Positions 34,001 to 47,160 are shown, numbered from the stretch's first letter. The stretch: 64,000 bases of DNA from Euryodendron excelsum (GCA_033060915.1 CM065381.1:33824336-33888335); one strand, 5' to 3'. Made by a program: numbers and translations. Notes: generated by a model not told the origin, from the letters alone.

Positions 34001-35539
34001 AGCAACATGGCACCTGTTGCAGTGGCGCTAGGCCAAACTTTACATTGGTGCCACTAGGAGGCGCTAGGCCATTTTTTGGCTTGTCGCCAGCCACTTAGGA
34101 AAGTTTTTAAGTCAGCAAACAACGTATCTTGAGAAGATTTGGGCGCCTGTACTAGTGACTACCATGTAACTTTTAGCCTGGCTTCACTAGGAGTTACTCC
34201 GGAAAGTTCGGAGAGGACTTAAGGGATCGTGAATGGCCCGAAAGGTCAAAAAAGGGCAGGAACCCTTAGAATAGGGTCCCGGGGGTAATGGACTTGGAAA
34301 AAGATGTCAGGGTTTGTTGGAAGGGTTGACCGGGCCATTAGGGAGCAAAATGATCAATCGGGCTAGAAAGCTGCCGGGATGGACTTGGAATATCTCGAAA
34401 GAAGACTCGAGATTTGGAAACCTTATTTAAAATGTCCCAGGAGGTTACCGATTTGATACCTAGAGCCGGTGTGGTCTGAAAAGGCTATCGGCCTACTAGG
34501 GGCAAAATGGTCATTTTGCACCGGGTTTGCCGGAACTGACTCGGAATGATCCGGAAAGATAAAGGGAGGTTGGGAATACTATAAAAAGCATTTTCGGGAG
34601 GTTACTGGTTTGATACTCAGAGCCGGTGTGGTCCCCGGGGCATTCAGATGCTTAGGGGCAAAATGGTCATCTTGACCGAAAAGCCTCTAAATTGGCCCAA
34701 AACTAACTAGAAGGCACCTAATCACGCCGGATCGTCTCTAAGACGATCTTGGAAGGGTGAACTTATTTTTTTGAGGACTTAGGTATTTTCTTGAGAAACG
34801 TGTCAAAAAATGGCCCTAGAGGCAGTTTGGTCATTTTTCACCGAAGTGGGCTAGCAGACACCGGTGTTGACCTAGTTTTGAGTGTTTTCGCCACTTTGAC
34901 GGAGGTCTCTTGATACATGAGTTTGTTGGCAATTCCCTATATCGACCTGTTTGCGAGTATTTCCGCTACTTTGACGGTTGCAATGTTTGCGAGTACTTCC
35001 GCTACTCTGACGGTTCGCGATCATTCCTGAGACTGCCTGATCTCAGGAAGCTGCTAAAGGGACTTCGCGCCTGAGAAGTCAACTTTCTCGGAAGGCATGT
35101 CGAAACGGACATTTCTGCATTGGCAGGCTAGCAGGCTCCAAAGGTGGATCGTTCTACCATCTAGGAGACTTTGGGTCTTGTCCCGGTCGACAGGTTTGAA
35201 GGGACTTACCGTTCCGAAGAGACTTTCTTCGAAAAATGTGCCAGAAGGATAGAGTTACTGTCTCGAGGAATCAACTTTCTCGAGAGAGGGATTGGAATTG
35301 AAATTGGAAAGGGGACTTACTGTCTTCGGAAAGACATGCCTATTGGAATTGGACCGAACAATACCCCTAAAGGCATTTTGGTCATTTTGCCTCTATTTGG
35401 GCCCGGCGGGCCTGTGGAGCGATGGATAGATAGCATTAGACTTGGAAAGTTGATTTGACTCAAAATATGTCCACATTGACTTAAGTACAAGTCTAGACGG
35501 ACTGTAGACTGTCGAGCGGTCAAAAATGCGGTGTTTATA
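31027..35539 (-). mobile_element. 5' LTR of element B
   Basis: A minus LTR of about 4.5 kb. Its right end is a mutated terminus (GGTGTTTATA, canonical GGTGCTTACA) at 35539; its left terminus is deleted next to the PBS. It contains the G-poor region (31800-33130), a degraded TATA box (TACAAATA at 33985-33992), one or two palindromes around 34020-34070, and shortened U3 arrays. It abuts leader sequence of element D at 35540, which marks the insertion point of the B complex. Confidence 0.8.
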
Positions 35540-36096
35540 CTACTGCTTCCTAAAAAGGCTCGTTTCCCAAATCTTCAAACCTATGCCCACTCCCTGAGGT
35601 GGTGCCATTATCGGTTGGTAATTTGAGCGGGGGAACCATCAAGAGAATGTAGGCGAAGAAACTGACACAACATCTTGCCCACAACCAATATACCATTTCC
35701 CCTTCTAACTAGAAGGGACAAATCAGGGTAGAGAATGCAAATATGCAGGATGCAAGTGCACGTGCAGTGCGTGTGTGATTTTTAATAATTGGAGAAAAGA
35801 GCCCAACAACTCTCATCCATCCTGTTCATTCTATTCATTCATAATATGTAGAGCAGTTAGCATGAAATAAACAAAATGTGAATAAAAATCCACCTACAAA
35901 ACACATATTTAACAGTTAGTATACGTATAACAAACTTAATGCAAGATAATGGAAATAAATTAGATGTATGCTTTTGAAAACAACTTTGAAAATTTGATTT
36001 TGGAAACTTTGGAGTGGATAGGATTGAACAAATTAATTGAAGACTTTACATGGGTGAAGGGTGAAAAGACATGACAATGGCCAAACCCTCTAAGCC
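35540..36096 (-). other. 5' leader fragment of element D
   Basis: A 557-bp piece collinear with the PBS-proximal part of the A and B leaders (blocks CCTAAAAAGGCTCG and GAGGTGGTGCC). It is cut at 35540 by the B LTR. The rest of D (gag onward) is not seen next to it. Confidence 0.65.
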
Positions 36097-36114
36097 TCCC
36101 CAGTGGAGTCGCCA
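36097..36114 (-). promoter_or_regulatory. Primer-binding site of element D (tRNA-Arg)
   Basis: TGGCGACTCCACTGGGGA on the minus strand, two bases from the D LTR end at 36117; one base differs from the A site. Confidence 0.8.
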
Positions 36115-39100
36115 GCTGTCGCGTCCCAATTTTTTGCACCCGAAAAAGACAAGTGAGAAAAACACAATACTCTTTCGTTAGAACTCATCTTCCTAGAAGG
36201 ACGAGTGCGACTAGGTTTGAATTGGAAGGTTGATTTTTATTAAGCGCTTTTAGAAAAAGTTTAGAGTCACCATCTAACTTGATTAAGTTGAGTTAGGTCA
36301 CCTAACAACTAAGCATAATCTAAAGATTACACTTAGGATTTTTGAAAACAATTTTGAACACTTCCTCAAGAGAGGGTTTTTAAGAAAAGAGGTTGTTTGG
36401 CAACCTTTGAAAAAGTTTAAGCCCTTTTTTGAAAATAACTCCATTTTTAGTCTTTCAAAACCAGTGATCCTAAGTCCGGAGGTTGGTTACATGTAGGAAA
36501 GACGCACTAAGCCATCACCTTACCCCGCCCTTGCAGTACCTACATGTCTATTCACTCTAAAGTCACTCACTCGGAATCTTTGATTAATAAATGTCCAAAA
36601 CTATCCACTTTAGAAAAGAACTTTGAAAAAGAAGTTTGACATAATGCATGATACACCAGTGCAAGAAAATACTTTGATTTTTGAAAATGGATTTAAAAGA
36701 AGATTTGATTTTGAAAATAAATTTGAAAAGATTTGATTTTGAAAGAAGGTTTTAGAAAAGATAGATTTGATTTTCCAAAAAGAGTTTTAGAATTTGGAAA
36801 TAGAGATTTGAAAATAGATTTTTAAATTAGAAACTTGAAATAGATTATAGAATTAGAAGTTTTTTAAAAAGGTTATGGAATTGGAGATTCGAAAAAAGTT
36901 ATGACCTCACCCGTGAGGGTTGCCTACATATCCCTTTGTTGGGAATCAGGTCAGTTGTAGTTCAAACAGGAGTTTGATTGAAAATAGAAGGTTTGACTTA
37001 AAAAAGAGTTTGAGTTGGAATTTGGATTGGAAGATTGAAAATTGAACTTTGATTTGAAATTGACTTGGAAGATTCGAAAAGATTGTTCTGGAAAGCTTGG
37101 CTCTAGGAAATCTAGACTTAAGAAGATAGGACTTAGGAAAAATTTGTGGTTTAAAAAAGATTTGACTTGACTTGAAAGTAATTTAGAAAAGATTTGACTC
37201 GAATATTGGACTTGGAAGATTAGGAAAGTTGAAATTTAAGAAAGATTGGATTTAAGAAATCTTCGAATTAGGAAATTTTCAAAATAGGAAAGCTCTCAAT
37301 TTAGGAAAGTTTGAAATTAGGAAAGCTTCATTTTAGGAAAGTTCCAAATTAGGAAAGAATTAAAATGGAAATGTTTTGAAATTGGAATGTTTTGAAATAG
37401 GAAAGTTTTGAAATTGGAAAGTTTCCTTCTTAAGAAAGAGTTGATTTTTGGAAAGAATTAAATTTAGAAAATTTGATTTAAGAAAGATTTGGAATTTAGA
37501 AAGTTTAGGATTTTGGAAAGGTTTGAATTTAAGAAAGATTTGAATTTAGAAATATTCAAAGTTTGAGTTTTGGAAATACTTTAAGTTGGGAAAGATTTGA
37601 ATTTAAAGAAGATTTGAAAACTTAGAATTTGAAAAGTTGAAATTAGAAAAAATATGGAATTAGGAAAAGTTTGGCTTTAGAAAGATTAGGAAGCCTAAAG
37701 TTTAACGAAAGATTTGAAAGTTTAAGTTTTGAAAACTTAAGATTTAGGAATGTATAAGATTAGGAAGGATTGGAATTAAGAAAGATTTAGATTAAGAAGG
37801 ATTGGGATTAGTAAATGTTGAAATTAGAAAAAGATTTGGATTAAGAATGATTGGGATTAGGAAAGGTTGAAATTAGAAAAAGATTCGAATTAGGAAAGAT
37901 TTAGATTCCTTTTTCCTAAAATAAAAGATTGGATTTTTTTCTAAAAAAAAGTGATTTGATTTTGTTTCCAAAAACGGAAGATTGGATCTAGTTTCCTAAA
38001 TGAGATATTGGATTTGGCATAGAATTTGAAGGTGAAGTTGTAGAAATCCTAGATTTGGAAGTCTATGATTTGATGTAGAAAATGGGTTTTGGAATTTTAT
38101 GATTTTAATGTAAAAATGAGATTTTGGAAACCTAGGTTTTGAGGCAAGATTGGAAGTAATGTTTTAGGAGAGAAAATTAAGGTTTCCTAACCATGGCTCT
38201 AGGGCTTAACTTTGGCTCCAAGAAACGAGATTTTTTGGAAAGTAGAACTTTCAAAAGAGTTTCTAGGAAAGAAACTTGAAGATTGTTTTTTAGAAAGTGA
38301 ATTTTTTAGAAGACCTTTTGGGAAGGAATTTGAAAAGAATTTTTAGGAAAGTAAGTTTTTAAAGGGAATTTCTAGAAAAAATTTTTTAGAAAGTAATTTT
38401 GGAAAGGAGATTGGAGAGAGTTTTTAAAAATTATATTGGAGAAGATATTTTAGAAAGTAGATGTGAAAAGAGATTTTGGAGAGGATTTAAAAATAAGTTT
38501 TGGAAAGTAAGTTTGAAAAGCAATTTGGAAAAGAATTTCAATGCGGACTTTTGCAAACCTCTAAAAATATCACACTTTCCTAAAATGATTCTAACTATAA
38601 GAAGATTAGAACCATTCTAGGAGTGTGATTTTGAAAACAACAAGGATTTGAAAAGATGGACCATGAAAATCATTTTAAATGTAACATTTTCTTAAAGCAA
38701 CCCTAACCATGGAAAGACTAGAATCACCTTAGGATTATGATTTTGAAAATAAGTTTGGAAAAAGAAGATTTAATGCAAGTTTTGAAAACGATTTTCAATG
38801 CAAATTTTGAAAACAAGTTTGGAAGCAAATTTTGGAGAGATGTATGATCATGATATGCACAATGCAAGTTGGGGTCGTGAACATGCAAGGTTAAAGGCTT
38901 CACCACATAATCAAGAGAGCTGAATCCCACGTGGTCTCCGGTTAGACTAAGAGAAAGCCCCCGACACGGTGACTTTAAATAGCCTAATCCTATACATAAA
39001 CTGGGAAGTCCTTTGTTTCAAGTATACAAGAAAGGAGGGTAGAAGATGGGGATTAAAATAGAAGAAAACCTAAGTGGGTTAGGAGAGAGAAGAGAGAGGG

Positions 39101-39441
39101 GAGAATTGCGTAAACGTAAATAGAAAGTCTACATTGTGTCTTCTTTGTTTTGCTTTCTTGTTTTACTTTAGTCTTCGAGAGCTTACTTTGGCTCGGCCTT
39201 TGAGAGCTTCCAAGTTGCAGAACTTCAAGTCTTCAATGGAGGGTTTGGAGGCTAATATATGAGTGTATATGAGTGTATGTATGCTAGGGTTAAGTGTATA
39301 GAGGCTAGGGTTTGTATATGGAGGCTAGGGTTTGAAAAACCTAAAGGGAACTAGGGTTTGGAAGGACTTCGAACTCTGTATATCGAAGAGCAGGGTTTTT
39401 GGACTAACTATGGGGACTTTTTCACACTAGAGGAGGCTCTG

Positions 39442-39449
39442 TATTTATA
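39442..39449 (-). promoter_or_regulatory. TATA box of the D LTR
   Basis: TATAAATA on the minus strand in the conserved block. The palindromes upstream (about 39470-39530) are partly deleted in this copy. Confidence 0.6.
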
Positions 39450-39652
39450 GACAAAAGAATTAACTAGCGCCTGATGTAGTGGTGCTAGGTCAAAAAACCC
39501 ACTCCTAGTGGCGCCAACTACTTAGGAAACTTTTAAGGTCGGCAAGCAACGTATCTTCAGAAGATTTGGGCACCCGTACTAGTGACTACCATGCAATTTT
39601 TAGCCTGGGTTTACTAGGAGTGACTCTGGAAGGTTCGGGAATAACTTAAAGG

Positions 39653-39657
39653 GCCGG
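39653..39657. repeat. Target-site duplication, left copy (element C)
   Basis: GCCGG directly before TGTCGCGCCC; the partner GCTGG is at 53156-53160. Confidence 0.75.
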
Positions 39658-42600
39658 TGTCGCGCCCACATTTTTCACACTCGAGGAATACACACACAAA
39701 TAGGAAAAATACTGTACTCTCTCGTTAGAACTCATCCTCCTAGAAGAATGAGGCCGACGAGGTTTGAATTGAAGATTGATTTGAATAAAGGGCTTTTAAA
39801 AAAACATTTGGAGTCGCCACCTAACCTGATTAAGGTGAGTTAGGTCACCTAAAAACGAAGCACAATTCGAAGACTACACTTAGGGTTTTTAAAAACGATT
39901 TTGAAAATACTTTCAAGAGAGGATTTTTAAAAAAACAGGTTGTTTGGCAACCTTTGGAAAATATTTAAGCCCTCTTTTGAAAATAAACTCTATTTTGGTC
40001 TTTGAAAACAGTGATCTTAGGTTCAGAGGTTGGTTACGTGTAGGGAAGACGTACTAAGCCATTACCTTACCCCGCCCCTGCGGTACCTACATGTCTATTC
40101 ACTCTAGATTCACCTATAAGAGTCTTCAACTAACAAATGTCCAATCCTATCCACTTTAGAAAAATAATATTTTAAAAGACATGATGCATGATATGTATGT
40201 GCAAGAAAAAAATAGTTGAAAAATAGATTTGGAAATAGATTTGAAAAGAAATTGATTCGATTTAAAAAAAAACTTTGAAAAGATAAGTTTGAAATTGAAA
40301 AGTTTTAGAAATTGGAAATAGAAATTTGGAATTGGAAGTTTGAAATAGATTATGGAATTAGAAACTTGAAGAAGATTGTAGAATTGGAGATTTGAAAGAA
40401 GTTGTGACCGCACCCATGAGGGTTGCCTACGTATCCATTTGGAGGAATTAGGTTAGTCGTAGTTCAAACAAGAGTCCGATAGAAAATAGAAGGTATGATT
40501 GGAAGAAGAAATTGAATTGGAATTTGGATTGGAAGATTGAGAGATTGAACTTTGATTGAAAGATTTGAAAAGATTTGATTTTGAAAAACTTGGTTTTAGG
40601 AAACCTAGAGTTAAGAAAGACTTAAGACTTAGGAAAGATTTGACTCGGGTGTTGGACTTGGAAGATGAGGAAAGATTGGATTTAGGAAAGGTTCGAATTA
40701 GGAAAGAATTGAATTAGGAAAGTTTCATTTTAGGAAAGTTTCGAAATAGGAAATGTTTCGTTTTAAGAAAGTATTAGAATTGGAAAGTTTTGAATTTGCA
40801 ACGTTTTGAAATAGGGAAGTTTTGAAAGCAAGAAAGTTTTGAGTTTAGAAAGTTTTAGATTTGGAAAGATTTAAAGTTTAGGAAAGTTTAGAATTTTAGA
40901 AGGATTCAAAGTCTGAGTTTTAGAAATTCTTGAAATTAGGAAAGGTTTGAATTTAAGAAAGATTTGAAAATTTAGATTTGGTAAGTCAAAATTTGGAAAG
41001 GTACAGAATTAGGAAAGGGTTGAATTATAAAAGATTTGGATTTGGAAGGATTGAGATTTCTATTTCCTAAAACAAAGGATTGGATTTTGTTTCTAAAAAA
41101 GATGGTTAGATTTTGTTTCTAAAAATGGAGGATTGTATCTAGTTTCCTAAATGGGGAAATTGGATTTGGTTTCATAAAGGGAAGATTGGATTTTGGCATG
41201 GATTTGGAAAGGGAATTTTTAGAAACCCTAGATTTCGAAAACTATAGTTTTGATGTACAAAAGGGATTTTGGAAACCTAGGTTTTAAGGCAAGATTGAAA
41301 ATCATGTATTTGAGAAAGGAAATTAGAGTTTCCTAATTGCGGGTTCTAGGGTTTGACTTGGGCTCTAAGAAAAGAGATTTTTGGAAAGTGAATTTCTAAA
41401 AAGGGAGATTTTTGGAAAGAGATCCTAGAGAGGAGCTTTTAGAAATTGAGTTTTGAAGAGAGAGTTTTTGCAAAGATTTTTGGGAAAGAGATTTTTGAAA
41501 AGAGTTGTTTAGGAAGGAAACTTAAGGAGCGTTTTTGGAAACTCAACTTTGAGGAGAATATTTTGGAAAGGAGTTTTTGAAAAATAAATTTTTGGAGGGA
41601 GAGATTTGAAAAGAGAGTTTTTAGAAAGTATATAAAATATTTCACTTTCCTAAAGCGATTCTAACCATAAGAAGATTAGAACCACTTTAAGATAGCAGTT
41701 TTGAAAACGACGAGAATTTGAAAATATGGACCGTATTGGTCACTTTAAATGTAACACTTTCTTAAAGCAACCCTAGACATGGGAAGGCTAGAACCACCTT
41801 AGGATTGTGGTTTTGAAAAAGAAAATTTTGATGCAAGTTTTGAAAACAATTTTGATGCAAGCTTTTGAAAATGAGTTTGAAAATGAATTTTGGATGAATG
41901 CAAGATCATGATATGCACAATGCAAGTTGGGGTCGTGAACATACAAGGTTAAAGGCTTCACCACATAATCAAGGGGGCCGAACCCACGTGGTCTTCGGTT
42001 AGACTAAAAGAAAGCCCCCGACACTGTGACCCTCCAATAGCCTAATCCTACACATGGACCGGGAAATCCCTTATTTCAAGCATACAAGAAAGGGGGGGAA
42101 GAAGATGGGGGATTAAAATAGAAGAAAACCCAAGTGGGTTAGGAGAGAGAAGAGAGGGGGAGATGCGTAAACTTAAGGAGAAAACCTTCCTTGTGCCTTC
42201 TTTATTTTACTTTGCTTTGCGCGCTTTGCTTCGGTCTTCACTTCAGTCTTCGAGAGTTTGTCTTCGATTTTCAAAACTTTGTAGTTGCAGCAATCCAAGT
42301 CTTCAATGGAGGGTTTGAGGCTAGTGCATGAGTATATGAGAGTGTGTATGAGTGTATAAGAGGCTAGGGTTTGTGTATGGAGGCTAGGGTTTGAAAAACC
42401 TAAAGAAGTTAGGGTTTAGGGAGGCTACGAGCTCTGTATATCGAAGAATATGGTTTTTAGACTGAGTTTGCGGACCTCCTTCACGCTGGAGGTGGCTCTG
42501 TATTTATAGAGGAAAGAGTAACCTGGCGCCTGTTGTAGTGGTGCTAGGCCAAATTTTATATTGGTGCCACTAGGAGTGGCGCTAACCACTTAGAAAAGTT

Positions 42601-44007
42601 TTTAAGTCGGCAAGCAACGTATCTTAAGAAGATTTGGGCGCCTATACTAGTGACTACCATGTAATTTTTGGCTTGGCTTCACTAGGAGTGACTCCGGAAA
42701 GTCCGAGAAGGATTGAAGGGACCGGGAATGGCCCGAAAGGCTGGAAAAGGGCAAGAACCCTTAGAATAGGGTCCCGGGGGTAATGGACTTGAAAAAAGGG
42801 TGACAAGATTTGTCGGAAGGGTTGACCGAGCCATTAGGGGCAAAACGGTCGACTGGCCTGGAGAGCTATCAGGACAGACTCAGAATGTCCCAGAAGAAGA
42901 CTCGAGACTTGAAAATATTATTTAGAATGTTCCCAAAGGTTACTGGTCTGATACACAGAGCCAGTATGGTCGGAAAAGGCAATCGACCCACCAGAGGCAA
43001 AACAGTCATTTTGCACCGGGTTTCCGGAATTGACTCAGAATGATCCGGAAAGTTAATGGAAGGTTGAGAATACTATAAGAAGCATTCTCAGGAGGTTACC
43101 AATTTGATACCCAGAGCCGGTGTAGTTCTCGGGGCACTCGGATGCCTAGGGGCAAAATGGTCATCTTAATCGGAAAGTCTCGGAATTGGCCCGAAACTGA
43201 CTAGAAGGCACCTAATCATGCCAGATTAACTTTAAGACAATCTTGGAAATGGTGGACTTACCGTTTTGAGGACTTAGATATTTTCTCGAGAAACATGCCG
43301 AAAATGGCTCTAGGGGCAGTTTGGTCATTTTTTACCGAAGTGGGCTGCTGGGCACCGGTGTTGACCTGGGTTTTGAGTGTTTCCGCAACTCTAACGACGG
43401 TCCCGTGAGATAGGGGTTTATTGGCAATTTCCTATATTGACTTATTTACGAGTACTTTCGCTACTTTGACGACTCGCGATCATTCCCGAGACTGCCTAAT
43501 CTCGGGAAGCTGCTAAAGGGACTTAGCGCCTGAGAAGTCAACTTTCTCGGAAGGTGTGCTGAAATGGACATTTCTGCATTGTCGGGCTAGCAGACGCTAA
43601 AGGTGGACTGTTGTACCATCTAAAGAACTTGGGGTCTCGTCCCGATCGACAGGTTTGAAAGAACTTATCGTTCCAAAGAGACTTTCTTCGAAAAGCGTGC
43701 CGGAAGGATAGACTTAACATCTCGAGGAATCGACTTTCTTGAGAGAGGGATTGGAATTGGAATTGGACTTGAAAAGGGGGACTTACCATCTTCGAGAAGG
43801 TGTGCTTGATTTGGAATTAGACCGAACAATGCCCCCAATAGCATTTTGCTCATTTTGTCTCTATTTGGGCCTCGTGGGCCCACGAAGCGATGGATAGATG
43901 GGATTAGACTTGAAAAGATGATTTGACTCAAAATATGTCTACATTGACTTGAATACAAGTCTAGACGGACTGTAGACTGTCGAGCGGTAAAAAATGGGGT
44001 GCTTACA
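39658..44007 (-). mobile_element. 3' LTR of element C
   Basis: 4350 bp, complete at both ends. G-poor region 40450-41640, TATA box 42501-42508, palindromes around 42530-42590, U3 repeats 42760-43960 with low copy number. Next to it on the internal side is the polypurine tract. Confidence 0.85.
42501..42508 (-). promoter_or_regulatory. TATA box of the C 3' LTR
   Basis: TATAAATA on the minus strand in the conserved block. Confidence 0.65.
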
Positions 44008-44011
44008 GCTG

Positions 44012-44022
44012 CCCCTCTTTTT
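44012..44022 (-). promoter_or_regulatory. Polypurine tract of element C
   Basis: AAAAAGAGGGG on the minus strand, four bases (CAGC) from the LTR start TGTAAG. This is the expected primer site for plus-strand DNA synthesis. It is the only PPT still present in the window; A, B and F have lost this part. Confidence 0.8.
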
Positions 44023-44219
44023 GTCTTTGAATGATAAAGTAAGAGTTCTATGTTAACCGTGAGGCAGTCAGCGGGACGGACTTCGGAAATTTTGGATGAC
44101 GGGATTGTAGAAACAAATATTGGGCACAAAAGGCCTTCAAAAATGAGTTTTGGTAGGAAAAAGGGCAAAGCCGCCGGAAATTTGGAACTGGCACCACTCC
44201 TTTGGAAAATTTAACTTAG

Positions 44220-44236
44220 CGCCACTAGTAGTGGCG
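44220..44236. promoter_or_regulatory. LTR-type palindrome upstream of the PMD gene (element C)
   Basis: CGCCACTAGTAGTGGCG, the same core as the first palindrome of the LTR promoters (695-713). Here it is in the internal region about 220 bp upstream of the proposed 5' splice donor of the PMD gene. A partial second copy (GGCACCACTCC) lies near 44190. Confidence 0.55.
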
Positions 44237-44442
44237 TTAGGCCTGGGAGTAAAACCAGAAAATTTTCTGATTCGAGCACTTGCAGGATTTTGGAAGATTT
44301 TGGCAAATCCGGGAGACATTGCGAGGAAACCGACTTGGACATTGATGGAGCACTTCTTAGGGATCACGGGTGATTGCCGGGAGTAGACCACATCACCGGA
44401 AAAGCCGCTGGAGGAGAAGATTTCACCGGAAAACTTCGAAAG

Positions 44443-45314
44443 GTGAGTTTTCAATTTTTTGTTGATTTTAATATGTATAACTCCGTTTTAGCTGTGGGAA
44501 CAGTGGAAATTGATGTTTTGATATGTTTTCAATATTATGGTGATGTTATTTTTGCATTTTGGTGCTTGTTTGACTGAATTTGAGTGATTTTGCATGATTA
44601 TGCGAAGGGAGTTTTTTGCAGGAATTGAGGGTTTGTTCCTACAGGCTTGGGCATTGGGTTTTTTGGCTAGATTTTTATGCCATGTGCCTTAGAAAAATGT
44701 GTTTAACAACCGTGTAAAGTTTCGTGATTTTTTTAAAACTTGGTGAATTTTTTATTTTTTAAAAAATAGAAAAATACTTAGAAAATTAGGAAAATTAAGA
44801 AAGCTTAAGAAATTGATAATTTTTTTTTTAAAGTTTAAAATTTGGAAAAATTAGGGAATTTTTAGAAAACATTTGAACTGATTTTGAGAAATTTTAAGAC
44901 ATTTTTGAAAACCATTGATTTTTTAAAACATGTGTTTTGAAAATTTTAAAAAATTAAAAAGTGTGCGCAGGTGCTGATGTTACGTGATTGTAACGTTGTG
45001 AAGTGCACGGTTTGTGTTTTGTTTTGCTGCCATGGATGTTGTAGGGACCATTTTTAAACAAAACTCTACTGAAATTTTTAGAAATCAGGGAAAGAGTTGG
45101 AGAAGGTTTAGAAATAAAATATTTTTGAAGGAAAAAGACAGAAAACCCTTGAGATTTGGGAAATCAAAAGATGTAGAAAATTTGTTTTGACTTATCATTT
45201 GAAATCTTTTTATTATTATTTATTGTTTGTTTTTATTATTTATTTACTTTATTTTGTTATTATTTATATGCATGTATCGTATATTACACCTCTTACCTTG
45301 GCTTACCTTTTTAG
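44443..45314 (+). other. Proposed 5' leader intron of the antisense PMD gene
   Basis: The donor GTGAGT at 44443 follows GAAAG and the acceptor TTTTTAG ends at 45314, two bases before the ATG that opens the PMD frame. The 872 bp between are T- and A-rich and noncoding, as plant introns are. This part is present only in copy C, so it cannot be checked against A or B. Confidence 0.5.
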
Positions 45315-45315
45315 G

Positions 45316-47160
45316 ATGATAGACGCAGGTGATGATGATTTTGAGAGGAGACGTTGCTCAGGGAAGGTGGCTCGAATAGATTCCACCGTCGGTTCCAGTC
45401 GATCCAGAGGTAGTCAACGATCTACCGGATGGGCCTTTTCCAGTCAGAGCGGACAGAGGAGTAGACCACCTGTTGACCCATTTCCTCTGGTTGAGCAAGC
45501 CTTTATGGAGGAGATCGGTGCTGAGGAGGAGGTATCGAGTCTTGGGGATTAGGTGACTGGTTATGGGAGAGCCTCCTCTAGACACAGGCAGACGGATGCT
45601 GATTTGGGTGACCTAGAGGTACCGGACATCCCACCGCTCGGGGATCTTGCTTATCACCCCAGTGTATATTCTAGATAGCATTTGCCCCCTCCCCGGGTAC
45701 ACACAACTTTTAGAGGGGCTGTTCATTAGGTCTTCGTGACCATGCAACAGGTTGCTCCATCATATCGTGCCTTTTTGGCTGAGATTGGATTCGGAGCCTT
45801 CATGGGATTACAGGCTAACCGCCTGAACCGAGATCTGGTGCTAGCATTGGTTGAGCGGTGGTTTAGAGAGACATGGACCTTTCATTTTATTGGCTTTAAG
45901 TTGGGTCCCACCCCCTTGGATTGGGCGATCATCACAAAGCTTTCTTTTGTCGGATGACGGATCACTTTACAGTCAGTCAATAGAGACGAGGCTTGCATTC
46001 TGCTGGACTTGCCCCCTCCTGAGCATTCTGCCTTCCCAGTCTCTTGGCTCAGTTAGGATGACCGTACCTTTATTGTTGAGCCATCGCCTACTAAGCGGGA
46101 CATTATGAGACGACTACTTGTTTTGTACATCATCTTTAGCTACTTCTACAACAACAACAAGTCGCTTGTGCCTTTTCGTTTGGTGAGCATAGTAGTTGAT
46201 CTTTGGGCTTCATCTGAGCTGGATTGGGGTCTTTCTCCTTCGGCTGCTTCCTTCGATCGATGCGGGTCCGGACTTCTTCCCGTTGGGGCAGCATGACTAG
46301 TTTCTGGCCCTTTCTTATCTAGTGGAGCTATGAGTATCTGCCTGTTCGTCGGCCCGCAGTTGTCGAGGATAACCTTTATCCTCGTGCTTTGAGGTGGGCT
46401 CGTGACCGGGTGCCCCAGTGATTGGAGATTACTGACTTTGTGACGTTGCGGGCGAACCTGGAGTTGATTGAGGCAAGAGACGTGACTTGGCGGCCCTTCA
46501 TTGGATCAGTTCATTATGAGACAGTGAGGTACTTTGTTCCGTTGTCCTTGTCGAGGGCTGCTTTTCTCAGTGACGATACTTGGGAGTCCTATCTAGGAGA
46601 GCGACGCTGGCAGCAGTTTCATGAGGAGTTCCGATCAGCAGGAGCTCTGCCGGAGTATATGTTTGGAGCCTTGGTGGCGGGAGTGCCTATCCCCTATCAG
46701 GAGCACCAGTCGAGTGCCGAGTTCTTGCTTCCTCCAGATACAGATTATGCTGTGCATTTTGGGGCTTATTCTGTCAGTGCCTTTACCCGGTTTAAGGTAG
46801 TAGTCGGCAGGTATGCCGTTGGCCAAGAGGTGATTGACTTATGGCGCCGAGTCGGAGGATATGTGCCCTAGGCTGAGTTTACTGCTTTGAGAAGCCAGAG
46901 GGATCGATACCAGACAGAGCGAGATCAGTATTAGGCAGAAGTGGCTTCCTTGACAACTCGGATAGCCTAGATGGGAGGTGGCGGGGTATGTCGTCTTTTC
47001 TCTCCTTATTCTTGCTCTGCTGTTGTTTAGTTCTTTTTTCATGTGGCTGATTTCAGTTCTATCTTCTTTGTAGGATGCTGGTGCTTCAAGTAGTTATCCA
47101 TCTCCTCCAATGCCGGGTTTCGGGGATTTCGATCTTGATGACATTGATTTTGACCTTTGA
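45316..47160 (+). pseudogene. PMD protein, antisense gene of element C, full length but broken
   Basis: The most complete PMD copy, read opposite to gag. It opens with MIDAGDDDFERRR at 45316. An Arg/Ser-rich N-terminal region of about 130 residues follows, then the PMD start (SYRAFLAEIGFGAFMGLQAN, LVLALVERWFRETWTFHF, DWAIITKL), the DNLYPRALRWARDRV block, SVHYETVRYFVPLSLSRAAF, AEFLLPPDTDYAVHFGA and a short coiled coil. An 88-bp intron (GTATGT at 46986, TAG ending at 47073) precedes the acidic last exon. In-frame stops include 45550, 45676-45678, 45727-45729, 45955-45957, 46419-46421 and 46869-46871, with one base lost in a G run near 46225. PMD proteins are nuclear in plants; antisense PMD-type ORFs are known in Tat-lineage elements, role unproven. 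Confidence 0.8.

Noticed and set aside
44150..44577. Small + strand ORFs upstream of the PMD gene
   Set aside because: They cross the proposed splice donor, lack known domains and are present in one copy only; they are better read as leader and intron.
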